The notes beneath the pieces were generated by a model, which was not told where the DNA came from, ran no database searches, and saw only the letters and a program-made list of their open reading frames with translations. From the NCBI RefSeq assembly GCF_039538765.1, contig NZ_BAABCJ010000001.1:1204440-1268439 (forward strand): 64,000 bases of DNA, given 5' to 3'. The stretch's first letter is position 1. Every line of letters begins with the position of its first letter. This DNA comes from Zhihengliuella alba. Its GTDB lineage: Bacteria; Actinomycetota; Actinomycetes; Actinomycetales; Micrococcaceae. Both the position numbers and the translations under genes were made by a program. Positions 54,162 through 63,368 of this stretch are shown here, piece after piece.

Positions 54162-56108
54162 CTACCGGACGCCCGGCAGGAGCCACACGGCCCCGCCCGG
54201 CCCGCCGGTCCCCTCGAGGCGGACCGTGTCGCCGTCCTGGACGGCCCCGGCACCGCTGCCGGCGTCGAGCGCGTGCTCCCACTCCCCCACCGGCGCCGTC
54301 GTGACGGACGGAAGCTCCAGCTCGACCCGGAAGGCCGCGCGTGACGCCACCACCAGCGCCGTCTGCTCGGCGTGCTCGCGGACGAAGACCAGGACGTCGC
54401 CCTCGGCGTGCAGCCACCGGATCCCGCCGTCCAGCAGGGCCGGGCTGTCGGCGCGCAGCGAGCCGAGCGCCCCGTAGAGCCCGCGCAGGTCCTCGCGGAT
54501 CCGGCGTCGTGCGCTCTCCGGCGCCTCGAGCTCGCCCCAGGGCATCGGGGTGCGCGAGGCCTCGCCGTTCCACCCCGTCAACCCGAACTCGTCGCCCATG
54601 AAGACCATGGGGATCCCGGGCAGCGTGTACTGGAGCAGCACGCCGATGGCCTGGCCGCCGGGGAGCATGATCCCGGCGGCCCGGGCGGTGTCGTGCGTGT
54701 CCAGCGCGTTCATGTTGCACCGCCGGACCGTCCACGGGAACCCGGAGACGAAATCGAGGTGCGTCACCAGGAACGTCTCCGCCGGCTTCCGGTCCGTGGC
54801 CCCGGGCGGGACGCCGAAGAACCACGGCTCGCGCCCGGCGAGCGCCTCCGGCTCGTCCGCCAGCCAGTGCCAGAGCGGCCGGGTGAAGTTCGTGTACGTC
54901 ATGGCGCCCTGCCACGTGTCGCCCTGGAAGTCCGGGGCCGCGTCGGACGTGGACTCGGCCAGCAGCAGGGCGTCCGGCTTGACCTCGGCGATGCGGTCGC
55001 GGATGAGGCCGGCGACCTCGTGGTTCAGGTCCTCCCGGCCCAGTCGGCCGGTCATGTTGCCCACGTCGATCCGCCACCCGTCGAGGTCGTAGGGCGGCTG
55101 GAGCCAGCGGGCCACCATCGAGTCGTCGTCGAGGACGAACCGCCGGCGCAGCGCCTCGGAGCGCCAGTTGAACTTGGGCAGCGAGTCCACGCCGAGCCAG
55201 GCCTCGTAGGTGCTGTGGTCGTCGCTGAAGTAGTAGAAGCCGGCCTCCTGCGAGCGCGGGTCCGCCAGTGCCGTCTGGAACCACTCGTGGGCGGCCCCGG
55301 AGTGGTTGGTCGTGAGATCGCCGAGGACCTTCAACCCGCGATCGTGCGCGGCCCGGACCAGCTCCACGAGTGCCTCGTCGCCGCCCAGGAGCGGGTCGAC
55401 GCCGGAGAACGACGACGCGTCGTACCGGTGGTTGGACCGAGCCGGGAACATCGGCGTGAGGTAGAGGACCGTGGCGCCCAGCCGGACCAGGTGGTCGAGC
55501 CGTTCGGTGATCCCGGGGAGGTCCCCGCCGAAGAACTGGTACGGCGTCTGCGGGCCCTGGCCGATCACCTCCGTGGTGTCCCAGTCGCAGGCGATCGCCC
55601 ACTCCGGCGTCGGATGCCGGTCGGCCTGGGGCGAGCGCGCGAAGCGGTCCGGGAACACCTGGTACATCACGGACCGGTGGGCCCAGTCGGGGGTCGTCCG
55701 GCCCGCGTGGGCGGCGAGGCGGAAGTCGTGGGCGTCGGTCACGTCGCGGTCCCAGAACCCGGCGGCGTTGAGCCAGTACGCCCGCCCTCCGGCCCGGACG
55801 AGCCAGCGGTACCGCTGGACGGGATTGACCACCGGCAGATCGGTCCCGTACCAGGTCCAGGACGACGACGGGCCGCCGCCGTCCAGGACGGCGGCGGCCT
55901 CGTAGTGGGGCTCGAAGTCCCGGAGGCTGCGCAGCCAGACCCCCTCGACCGGGCCCAGCGCCGCGCTCAGGGAGTCCGGGAGGCGCAGCCGCACCGGGAC
56001 GCTCTCCCCCAGCGCCGGGAACAGGCTCCCGACGTGCAGCGCCGATCCGTCGTGGTGCGGCCACGAGCTGAGCGGGACGCGGGCGAACGGATCGGTGCTG
56101 CTGGTCAT
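54162..56108 (-). CDS. Cyclomaltodextrinase/neopullulanase-like glycoside hydrolase (GH13)
   Basis: 648 residues. An N-terminal beta domain (residues ~20-120) precedes the catalytic barrel. Conserved regions seen: GDLTTNHSG (I), GWRIDVGNM with the Asp nucleophile (II), LLAEST with the acid Glu (III), and ALDTHDTAR (IV). VMYQVFPDRFARSP is typical of the maltogenic amylase/cyclomaltodextrinase subgroup. No signal peptide, so it acts on imported maltodextrins in the cytoplasm. It lies 3 bases after malG in the same operon. Confidence 0.92.
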   Translation of the reverse strand: MTSSTDPFARVPLSSWPHHDGSALHVGSLFPALGESVPVRLRLPDSLSAALGPVEGVWLRSLRDFEPHYEAAAVLDGGGPSSSWTWYGTDLPVVNPVQRYRWLVRAGGRAYWLNAAGFWDRDVTDAHDFRLAAHAGRTTPDWAHRSVMYQVFPDRFARSPQADRHPTPEWAIACDWDTTEVIGQGPQTPYQFFGGDLPGITERLDHLVRLGATVLYLTPMFPARSNHRYDASSFSGVDPLLGGDEALVELVRAAHDRGLKVLGDLTTNHSGAAHEWFQTALADPRSQEAGFYYFSDDHSTYEAWLGVDSLPKFNWRSEALRRRFVLDDDSMVARWLQPPYDLDGWRIDVGNMTGRLGREDLNHEVAGLIRDRIAEVKPDALLLAESTSDAAPDFQGDTWQGAMTYTNFTRPLWHWLADEPEALAGREPWFFGVPPGATDRKPAETFLVTHLDFVSGFPWTVRRCNMNALDTHDTARAAGIMLPGGQAIGVLLQYTLPGIPMVFMGDEFGLTGWNGEASRTPMPWGELEAPESARRRIREDLRGLYGALGSLRADSPALLDGGIRWLHAEGDVLVFVREHAEQTALVVASRAAFRVELELPSVTTAPVGEWEHALDAGSGAGAVQDGDTVRLEGTGGPGGAVWLLPGVR

Positions 56109-56111
56109 CGA

Positions 56112-57023
56112 CTACCCCTTGACGCTTCCGGCCGTCAGGCCGGAGGTGATGTACCGCTGGAGGAACAGGAACAGGGCCATGACCGGGATGGCGGCGATGA
56201 CGGCGCCCGCGGCGAACACGCCCCAGTTCTCGCTGCGCTGCTGGGCCACGTACGAGTACAGGCCCACGGCGAGCGTCTGCGAGTCGGGGTCGGTCAGCAC
56301 CACGGAGGCGATCACGAACTCGCTCGAGATGCCGATGAACGCCAGCAGGCCGACCACCGCGAGGATGGGCGTCACCAGCGGCAGCACGATCCGGAAGAAG
56401 ACCTGCGCGTGCGAGGCGCCGTCGATCCGGGCCGACTCGTCGAGGGACTTGGGGACGGTATTGAAGAACCCGTACATCAGATACGTGTTCACGCCGAGCG
56501 CCCCTCCCAGGTAGACCATGATCAATCCAAGCATGCTTCCGAGCCCGAGGAACGGAAAGATGTCGCCGATGAAGTTCAGCAGCAGGAAGATCGCGACGAC
56601 GGCGAGCAGCTGCGGGAACATCTGCAGCAGCAGGAGCGCCAGCAGTCCCACCCGTCGTCCGTAGAAGCGCATGCGGGAGAAGGCGTAGGCGGCCAGGGCG
56701 CCGAGGAACACCGTGGCGCCACTGGCGACGACACCGATCACGAGGGTGTTGACGAACCAGCGGCCGAACGGGCGCTGCTCGTTGGAGAACAGCGCCTCGA
56801 AGTTGCCGAAGCCGATGTTCGTGAACAGGCTCGTCGCCCCGGCCATCGTGCCGGTGGGGTTCAGCGCGGCGGAGAGGACGTAGACCAGCGGGAAGATCGA
56901 GAAGAGCGTCGCCAGGGCGGCCACCAGGTGCCGCCACCCCTTCTCCCGGGCCCACCGGCCGAAGGACATCCTCGGTGCGGGGATCGCCGTGGCGGGTTCG
57001 CGTGCGGTGCTGTGCGTGGGCAT
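56112..57023 (-). CDS. malG: Maltodextrin ABC permease MalG
   Basis: 303 residues, six helices, EAA loop SLDESARIDGASHAQVFFRIVLPLV. The C-terminus LQRYITSGLTAGSVKG is characteristic of MalG. It pairs with MalF. The ATG overlaps the malF stop by one base (TGATG). Confidence 0.93.
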   Translation of the reverse strand: MPTHSTAREPATAIPAPRMSFGRWAREKGWRHLVAALATLFSIFPLVYVLSAALNPTGTMAGATSLFTNIGFGNFEALFSNEQRPFGRWFVNTLVIGVVASGATVFLGALAAYAFSRMRFYGRRVGLLALLLLQMFPQLLAVVAIFLLLNFIGDIFPFLGLGSMLGLIMVYLGGALGVNTYLMYGFFNTVPKSLDESARIDGASHAQVFFRIVLPLVTPILAVVGLLAFIGISSEFVIASVVLTDPDSQTLAVGLYSYVAQQRSENWGVFAAGAVIAAIPVMALFLFLQRYITSGLTAGSVKG

Positions 57024-58633
57024 CAGTTGATCTCCTCCAACGCCTTGGTCCGGTTGAAGCTGATCGTCGAGACGAGGGCCACCACGATGAAGATGATGAT
57101 CGCCAGCGCGCTCGCCAGCCCGTAGTCGCGGCCCGTGCCGGTGCCGAAGGCGACCTTGTAGACCATCGTGATCAGGATGTCCGTGGCGCCGATGTCGAAG
57201 GTGGTGCCGGCGAACCGGGGCCCGCCGCCGGTGAGCATGTAGATGACGTTGAAGTTGTTGAAGTTGAACGCGAACGAGGAGATCAGCAGCGGCGCGAGCG
57301 AGACCAGCAGCAGCGGCAGCTTGATGGCGCTGAAGATGCGCCACGCGCCGGCGCCGTCCATGCGGGCGGCCTCCTCGACGTCCGGGGGCAGCGACTGCAG
57401 CGCCCCGGTGCAGACCAGGAACATGTACGGGTAGCCGAGCCAGAGGTTCACCAGGAGGACGGAGAACCGCGCCATCCAGGGGTCCGTGAGCCAGGCGATG
57501 TCGGCGCCGCCGAGCAGCGCGTTGTTGATGAACCCGAACTCCGGGTTCAGCAGGCCGGACCACACCAGCCCCGAGAGGAACGCGGGGAAGGCGTAGGGCA
57601 GGATCATGAGCACCCGGTAGATCCGCTTGCCCCGCAGGTCGGCCCGGTTGAACGCGATCGCCAGGAAGAGACCGAGCGCAAAGGTCGTCAGGACGGACAG
57701 GAAGGCGAAGGCGAAGGTCCAGAGCACCACCTGCAGGAGCGGGCCGCGCAGGTCCGGATCCGTGACGGCGCGTTCGAAGTTCTCGAAGCCGACGTTGATC
57801 TTCCAGCCGACCCCGAGCGTCTCCCCGGACTCCGCGCGGAACGTGCCCTCCCCGGAGTCGGAGTAGACCACGCCGGTCGTGGTGTTCGTGAACGTGTCGG
57901 CCGCGGCGTCGTACGTGAGACGGGGCTTGAACACGTAGGCCGTCGACCCGTCCTGGGTGCGCAGCGTCCCGTCCTCGAGGTCCTCGCTGAGCGGGACCAC
58001 GAGCTCGGCCACGTCGGCCTGCCGGTTCAGCAGGTCGGCGAACTGGAGGGTCTCGTACCCCTCGACCGCGACGGCCTTGCCGGTGCCGTCCCGCTCGACG
58101 GGTTCCTCGACGGGCTCGAGCGGCTGCTCGGGCCCGCCGAGGCTGACCTGGCCGGTCGGGTCGGTGACGAGCAGGAAGAGCTCGTCGCCGTCCTCGACCA
58201 CGGTGGCCGCGTACTGCGGTGAATCCGGCACGCGCTCCAGCGCCGAGAGCTGGATGGCGTGGATGGCGTCCTCCTTGGTGGAGTTGTGCCCGTCGCCGTA
58301 GTTCGTGAACGCGATGTAGGTGGAGTAGAACATCACGAACACCTGGAACACGAGGAGGAAGATCAGGCCCGGGGCCAGGTACTTGGCCGGGAGCCTCCTC
58401 TTCCCGAGGTAGATCCAGTTGACGGCCAGCGTCACCACCAGGCTGATGCCGAAGACCACCCACTCCTCGCTCACCGCGAGCTGGAACAGGCCGTAGGCGG
58501 CCGCCGCGTCGACGAGGCCCAGCAGGATGATCTTGGCCAGGATTCCGATCAGCCCGTCGGGGCCGCGGGAGACGCGCCGAGGCGCTCCCGCGGCCGGACG
58601 GACGGCCCCCGTGGGGGTCGATTCACCGCGCAC
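57023..58633 (-). CDS. malF: Maltodextrin ABC permease MalF
   Basis: 536 residues. Eight membrane helices are likely, with a large extracytoplasmic loop of about 180 residues (roughly 120-300) as in enterobacterial MalF (P2 loop), which contacts the binding protein. EAA loop DVEEAARMDGAGAWRIFSAIKLPLL. GTG start with AGGACTAG upstream, 9 bases after the malE stop. Confidence 0.93.
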   Translation of the reverse strand: MRGESTPTGAVRPAAGAPRRVSRGPDGLIGILAKIILLGLVDAAAAYGLFQLAVSEEWVVFGISLVVTLAVNWIYLGKRRLPAKYLAPGLIFLLVFQVFVMFYSTYIAFTNYGDGHNSTKEDAIHAIQLSALERVPDSPQYAATVVEDGDELFLLVTDPTGQVSLGGPEQPLEPVEEPVERDGTGKAVAVEGYETLQFADLLNRQADVAELVVPLSEDLEDGTLRTQDGSTAYVFKPRLTYDAAADTFTNTTTGVVYSDSGEGTFRAESGETLGVGWKINVGFENFERAVTDPDLRGPLLQVVLWTFAFAFLSVLTTFALGLFLAIAFNRADLRGKRIYRVLMILPYAFPAFLSGLVWSGLLNPEFGFINNALLGGADIAWLTDPWMARFSVLLVNLWLGYPYMFLVCTGALQSLPPDVEEAARMDGAGAWRIFSAIKLPLLLVSLAPLLISSFAFNFNNFNVIYMLTGGGPRFAGTTFDIGATDILITMVYKVAFGTGTGRDYGLASALAIIIFIVVALVSTISFNRTKALEEIN

Positions 58634-58642
58634 GCTCTAGTC

Positions 58643-59932
58643 CTAGCTGTCGAACTTGGCTTCGATGGACTTGCACATCTCTTCCCACGCCGCCGCCGGG
58701 TCGGCGACGCCGCCCTTGATCAGGGCGAGCTCGGTGGCGCCCCAGTCGGCCCAGACGGCCTGCATCTCGGGGGCCGCCGGCATCGGCACGCCGTCGGCGC
58801 CGATCTCGCCGAAGGCGGCGACGACCGGGTCGGAGGCCGCCTGCTCGAAGGCGGACGTCAGGGCCGGCGGGCGGCCTCCCTGCTCGAACAGCGCCTGCTG
58901 CGCCGACTCGGCGCTGAGGTAGTTCACGACGAACTCGTTGGCGGCCAGCTGGTTCTTGCTGTGCGCGGAGACGAAGAAGCCGTTGACGCCGATGAACGGC
59001 TGCGCGTCCTCGGAACCGGCCTGGGGCAGCGGGTCGACGGCGAACTCGATGCCCGCCTCCTCGATGGCCGGGATGTTCCAGGGACCGGTGAGGAAGTACG
59101 GCGAGGCGCCGGCGGCGAACTTCTCCTTGGCGATGTCGCCGGTGATGTTGGAGTTGAAGACGCCGGTGCCCTGATCGCCGTGGTCGGCGAGGAACTGGGC
59201 GAACTCCTTGCCGCCGTCGTTGTTCATGGCGAGCTTGCTGACGTCGTAGGAGCCGTCCTCGCCGCGCTCGAAGACCGGGGCGCCGAACGAGGTCTGCAGC
59301 GGGTACGCGTGGTAGGGGTCGGCCTGCTTGGGGTCCAGCCCCACCAGGAAGGGGAACTCGGCGTCGCCGGAGTCGACCGCGGCCTGCCCGGCCGCGACCA
59401 CGTCGGCGAAGTCCTCGTGCGCCTCGCCCACCAGGGCCGTGTTCCGGACCAGGGCGATGTTCTCCACGCTGTAGGGAACGCCGTAGGTCTGGCCCTCGTA
59501 GGTCATCGCCTCGACGGAGGCCTCGCTGAAGTCGCCGGCCTTGTCGCCGAGCTGGACGGGTGCCACGACGCCGTTCTGCACCAGGGTGCCCAGCCAGTCG
59601 TGCGGGCCGACGAGGACGTCGGGGCCCTTGCCGGTCGGCGCCTGGGTGATGAAGTCGTCGCGCACGGCGGCGAAGTCCTTGACCACGAGGTCGACGGCGA
59701 TGCCCTTGTCGGACTCGAACTGCGCCGCGATCTCCTCGAGGGCCGGCGCGCGCTCGGCGTCGGTCCACATGGTCAGCGTGGTGCTGCCGGCCGCGGGGGA
59801 CCCGGAGGCCGCCGTCGTCTCCGCCGGCTCCGAGCTGCCGCCGCCGCAGGCGGAGAGCGCCAGGACGGCCGAGACGCCCAGCGCCCCGAGTGCCGCCGAG
59901 CGGCGGCTGATGGTACGAGTGTGCACCTTCAT
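58643..59932 (-). CDS. malE: Maltodextrin-binding lipoprotein MalE
   Basis: 429 residues. A lipoprotein signal (ALGALGVSAVLALSACGGGSS, lipobox LSAC) precedes a MalE-type solute-binding fold: LTMWTDAERAPALEEIAAQF, KGPDVLVGPHDWLG, FLTGPWNIPAIEEAGI and FVVNYLSAESAQQALFEQGG. It captures maltodextrins for MalF/MalG. ATG with AAGGAGCT upstream. First gene of the malEFG-GH13 operon under a LacI-type operator. Confidence 0.95.
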   Translation of the reverse strand: MKVHTRTISRRSAALGALGVSAVLALSACGGGSSEPAETTAASGSPAAGSTTLTMWTDAERAPALEEIAAQFESDKGIAVDLVVKDFAAVRDDFITQAPTGKGPDVLVGPHDWLGTLVQNGVVAPVQLGDKAGDFSEASVEAMTYEGQTYGVPYSVENIALVRNTALVGEAHEDFADVVAAGQAAVDSGDAEFPFLVGLDPKQADPYHAYPLQTSFGAPVFERGEDGSYDVSKLAMNNDGGKEFAQFLADHGDQGTGVFNSNITGDIAKEKFAAGASPYFLTGPWNIPAIEEAGIEFAVDPLPQAGSEDAQPFIGVNGFFVSAHSKNQLAANEFVVNYLSAESAQQALFEQGGRPPALTSAFEQAASDPVVAAFGEIGADGVPMPAAPEMQAVWADWGATELALIKGGVADPAAAWEEMCKSIEAKFDS

Positions 59933-60018
59933 GGGTGAGCTCCTTGTTGGTCGATTCCGCATCCCCGTTGGCGCGTCGACGCGGGAGGCCCGCTCGGCAC
60001 GAAGTGATGCAAGACACG

Positions 60019-60047
60019 AGTGTAAGCGCTTACATGACGTTCGTCCA
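60019..60047 (-). promoter_or_regulatory. Promoter of the malE operon
   Basis: TGGACG (60047-60042), a 17-base spacer and TACACT (60024-60019) on the minus strand. Four of six matches in each box. The palindromic operator at 60021-60034 overlaps the -10 box. Confidence 0.6.
60021..60034. promoter_or_regulatory. LacI/MalR operator TGTAAGCGCTTACA
   Basis: A 14-bp perfect palindrome overlapping the -10 region of the malE promoter. This position suits repression by the LacI-family protein encoded at 61988. Confidence 0.85.
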
Positions 60048-60087
60048 GCGTTCCACAAATATGCCTGTACCGGTCGGGGACATCGGG

Positions 60088-60099
60088 GTAAGCGCTTCC
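60088..60099. promoter_or_regulatory. Second LacI/MalR operator GTAAGCGCTTCC
   Basis: Shares TAAGCGCTT with the first site. It lies 20 bases before the -10 box of the alpha-glucosidase gene, so both divergent units should respond to the same repressor. Confidence 0.75.
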
Positions 60100-60118
60100 A
60101 GACAACGGGCAATGCCGC

Positions 60119-60124
60119 TACCAT
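60119..60124 (+). promoter_or_regulatory. -10 box of leaderless alpha-glucosidase promoter
   Basis: TACCAT ends 7 bases before the ATG at 60132. A TTCCAG at 60097-60102 could be a weak -35 (16-base spacer) overlapping the operator. No Shine-Dalgarno. Confidence 0.45.
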
Positions 60125-60131
60125 GGGCGGC

Positions 60132-61931
60132 ATGACCACCGCCGCATCCCTGCCGCCCGCCCTCGCCGCCGAACGTCCCGTCCACGCGGCCTCCGCGCGG
60201 GACGAGTGGTGGCGCCGCGCCGTGATCTACCAGGTCTATCCCCGCTCCTTCCGCGACGCCGACGGCGACGGCATGGGCGACCTGCGCGGTATCACCGCGG
60301 AGCTCCGCCACGTCGCCGACCTCGGCGTGGACGCCGTCTGGCTCTCGCCGTTCTTCCGATCGCCGCAGCGCGACGCCGGCTACGACGTGTCCGACTACTG
60401 CGACGTCGATCCGCTCTTCGGCACGCTCGACGACTTCGACGACCTCGTCGCCGAGGCCGACCGCCTGGGGCTGCGGATCATCGTGGACCTGGTGCCCAAT
60501 CACTGCTCGGACCAGCACCCCCTGTTCCAGGCGGCGCTGGCGGGCGGACCCGGCGCCCTGCCCCGGGCGCTGTTCCACTTCCGCAATGGCCGCGGCGAGC
60601 ACGGCGAGCTGCCCCCGAACAACTGGCAGTCCCACTTCGGCGGGTCCGCCTGGACCCGGGTGACGGAGCCGGACGGCTCCCCCGGGCAGTGGTACCTGCA
60701 CCTCTTCGACTCCTCGCAGCCCGACTTCAACTGGGACCACCCGGACGTGCGCGCCGAGTTCGAGCGGATCCTGCGGTTCTGGCTGGACCGGGGCGCCGGC
60801 GGGTTCCGCGTCGACGTCGCGCACGCCCTCATCAAGGAGCCGGACCTGCCGGACTGGCACGGCCGTCCCGACGGGCGCCCGGTGGAGGGCTACCCGTTCT
60901 CGGACGCGCCGATGTTCGGCCGGGCCGGCGTCCACGAGGTCTTCCGCGAGTGGCGCCGGGTCCTGGAGGAGTACGACGGCGAGCGGATCCTCTGCGGCGA
61001 GGCGAATGCCCACCCCGTGGAGACGATGGCGCACTGGGTCCGCCGGGACGAGATGCACCAGACGTTCAACTTCGACTACCTGGGCATGGGCTGGGGCGCG
61101 GCCTCGTTCAAGGGAACGGTCGAGCGCTCCCTGCGCGCGTTCGACGCCGTGGGCGCGCCGACCACGTGGGTGCTCTCCAATCACGACACCTCCCGGCACA
61201 CCACCCGCTTCGGACTGGGCGCCGCCGGGCACGTGGGCGACGGCGTCGCACCCGGCGCGCACCGCCCCGACGAGGAGCTCGGTCTGCGCCGGGCCCGGGC
61301 GGCGACGCTCTTCACCCTCGGCCTGCCCGGGGGGATGTACCTCTACCAGGGCGAGGAGCTCGGCCTGCCCGACCACCTCGACCTCCCGGCCGAGGCGCGT
61401 CAGGATCCGACCTTCCTCCGCACCGGCGGCGAGCGGATCGGCCGCGACGGCTGCCGCGTGCCGCTGCCCTGGCGGGCGGACGCCGCGAGCTTCGGGTTCA
61501 GCACGGCGCCGGGCTCGTCCGACGGCGGCGGCCGCGCCGAGCCCTGGCTGCCCCAGCCGGAGGCCTGGGCCGGGTACGCCCGGGACGCCCAGAGCGGACG
61601 CCGGGACTCGACGCTCGAGCTCTACCGGGCGGCCCTGCGCGAGCGCGCGGGACGGGGGCTCGGGCTCGGCGGACTCGCCTGGCTCGAGCCGACCGACGGC
61701 CCCGCCGACGCGGACGTGGCGGCCTACCGGAACGGGAGCACCGTCGTGGTGCTGAACACGGGCACCGGGCCGGTGCCGCTGCCGGCCGGGCGCCTCCTGC
61801 TCGAGAGCGTCCCCGGCGCCGTGGCCGAGGGCGCGCTCGCCCCGGACGCCACCGTCTGGCTGGAGGTGCCGGCCTCCGCCGAGGCCGCCGCCGGGACCGG
61901 CCCCGCGGACCGTGCGGGCGCCGGTGGCTGA
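60132..61931 (+). CDS. Alpha-glucosidase, GH13
   Basis: 599 residues. Oligo-1,6-/alpha-1,4-glucosidase type barrel: WWRRAVIYQVYPRSFRDADG, DLVPNHCSDQH (I), GFRVDVAHAL with the nucleophile Asp (II), LCGEANAH with Glu (III), and LSNHDTSRH (IV). It would release glucose from maltodextrins in the cytoplasm. Two ATGs 9 bases apart are possible; 60132 is preferred because a TACCAT box ends 7 bases upstream and overlaps the earlier ATG. Divergent from malE with shared operators. Confidence 0.92.
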   Translation: MTTAASLPPALAAERPVHAASARDEWWRRAVIYQVYPRSFRDADGDGMGDLRGITAELRHVADLGVDAVWLSPFFRSPQRDAGYDVSDYCDVDPLFGTLDDFDDLVAEADRLGLRIIVDLVPNHCSDQHPLFQAALAGGPGALPRALFHFRNGRGEHGELPPNNWQSHFGGSAWTRVTEPDGSPGQWYLHLFDSSQPDFNWDHPDVRAEFERILRFWLDRGAGGFRVDVAHALIKEPDLPDWHGRPDGRPVEGYPFSDAPMFGRAGVHEVFREWRRVLEEYDGERILCGEANAHPVETMAHWVRRDEMHQTFNFDYLGMGWGAASFKGTVERSLRAFDAVGAPTTWVLSNHDTSRHTTRFGLGAAGHVGDGVAPGAHRPDEELGLRRARAATLFTLGLPGGMYLYQGEELGLPDHLDLPAEARQDPTFLRTGGERIGRDGCRVPLPWRADAASFGFSTAPGSSDGGGRAEPWLPQPEAWAGYARDAQSGRRDSTLELYRAALRERAGRGLGLGGLAWLEPTDGPADADVAAYRNGSTVVVLNTGTGPVPLPAGRLLLESVPGAVAEGALAPDATVWLEVPASAEAAAGTGPADRAGAGG

Positions 61932-61987
61932 GCCGCGCGCGGGCGCCGCGGCCGCAGTGGCCCGGGCAGGATGGAAGAATACGGTCG

Positions 61988-63007
61988 ATGGCTGGAATTA
62001 AAGATGTCGCCCTCCGGGCAGGAGTCTCCGCAGCGACGGTCTCCCGCGCCCTGAGCGGGAACGGGAAGGTCTCCCCCGGCACGCGCGCGCGGGTGCAGCA
62101 GGCGGCCGAGGAACTCGGCTACGTGGTCTCCTTCAACGCGTCCTCGCTGGCCTCCGGCCGGAGCCGGAACATCGGCGTGGTGGTGCCGACGGTGAGCCGC
62201 TGGTTCTTCTCCACGGTCCTCGAGGGCATCGCCGGCGAGCTGATCAATGCCGGCTACGACCTCACCCTCTACGACACGGGCGGCCAGGAGCAGCACCGGG
62301 CGTCCGTGTTCTCCGATCTGCTGCTGCGCAAGCGGCTCGACGCGGTCATCACCGTCACCCTCAAGCTCAGCGACGACGAGGTCCGCCAGCTCGCCTCGGT
62401 GGACAAGCCCGTCGTCGCCATCGGCGGTTTCATCCCGGACATCGCGACCATCCGCGTGGACGACTTCAACACGACGACGCTCCTCACGGAGCACCTCATC
62501 GAGCTCGGCCACACGCGGATCGCGTTCCTCGGCGGCTCGGAGGAGTTCGACGTCGACTTCAAGCTGACCACGGCGCGGCAGGACGGCTTCGAGTACGCCC
62601 TCGACCAGGCGAATCTGGAGGTGCGGCCCGAGTGGCTGCTCGCCGCGAACTTCACCACCGAGGGCGCCTACCGGAAGATCCGCAGTCTGCTCTCCATGCC
62701 CCGGGAGCGGCCCACCGCCGTGGTGTGCGCCTCGGACGAGATGGCCTTCGGCGCGCTCATGGCGGCCCGGGACTCGGGGATCGACGTTCCGGGGGAGCTC
62801 TCCGTGGTCGGCATGGACGGGCACGACCTGAGTGAGCTGTTCGGGCTGACCACGTTCAGCCAGGATGCCCGCAGCCAGGGTATCTGGGCCGTGCGGAAGA
62901 TCCTGGAGCTCCTGGGCGAGCGGGCCCTGGAACGGGATCCGACCGACGGGTTCTATCCCACCGAGTTCGTCGTGCGCTCGACGACCGCTCCCCCGGCCCG
63001 GCCCTAG
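61988..63007 (+). CDS. LacI-family regulator of maltodextrin use (MalR-like)
   Basis: 339 residues. The HTH IKDVALRAGVSAATVSRALS and hinge helix VQQAAEELGYVVSFNASSLA precede the effector domain (IGVVVPTVSRWFFSTVLEGI; VVGMDGHDLSELFGLTTFSQ). It probably represses malE and the alpha-glucosidase gene through the TAAGCGCTTA sites. It is 56 bases after the alpha-glucosidase stop on the same strand. No clear ribosome site; an AT-containing AGAATA lies just before the ATG. Confidence 0.92.
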   Translation: MAGIKDVALRAGVSAATVSRALSGNGKVSPGTRARVQQAAEELGYVVSFNASSLASGRSRNIGVVVPTVSRWFFSTVLEGIAGELINAGYDLTLYDTGGQEQHRASVFSDLLLRKRLDAVITVTLKLSDDEVRQLASVDKPVVAIGGFIPDIATIRVDDFNTTTLLTEHLIELGHTRIAFLGGSEEFDVDFKLTTARQDGFEYALDQANLEVRPEWLLAANFTTEGAYRKIRSLLSMPRERPTAVVCASDEMAFGALMAARDSGIDVPGELSVVGMDGHDLSELFGLTTFSQDARSQGIWAVRKILELLGERALERDPTDGFYPTEFVVRSTTAPPARP

Positions 63008-63071
63008 CCGCCCCGCGCCCCTGAGCCGGCCGGGGCTGTGTTCACCGGCCGCCCTCAGGAGGGTGCAGACA

Positions 63072-63111
63072 AAAGGCGAGGGCCGACTCCGTGGAGTCGG
63101 CCCTCGCCTTT
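63072..63111. terminator. Terminator after malR-like gene
   Basis: Hairpin AAAGGCGAGGGCCGACTCC with its complement, followed by T-rich bases. It lies between the LacI gene and the minus-strand tRNA-Pro. Confidence 0.9.
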
Positions 63112-63116
63112 GCTAG

Positions 63117-63193
<77 letters not shown>

Positions 63194-63368
63194 GTGCGTT
63201 AGCAACCTCCAATAGCTTACTCATTCTCGGCGCATTCTCATAATCGGCGGCCCTCCCTGTGGTGCCCGGCACACAGTGACCTCGGGAGCCCGGTGGAGCG
63301 CGGTCCGCGCGCACGGAGCGTCTCTGCTGCACGCGGATCGGCCACCGCGCCGCCGCGGCCGTGGCCCG

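Noticed and set aside
54076..54165. CRISPR-like array
   Set aside because: The 15-bp units are contiguous with no spacers and no cas genes are nearby. It is a simple tandem repeat.
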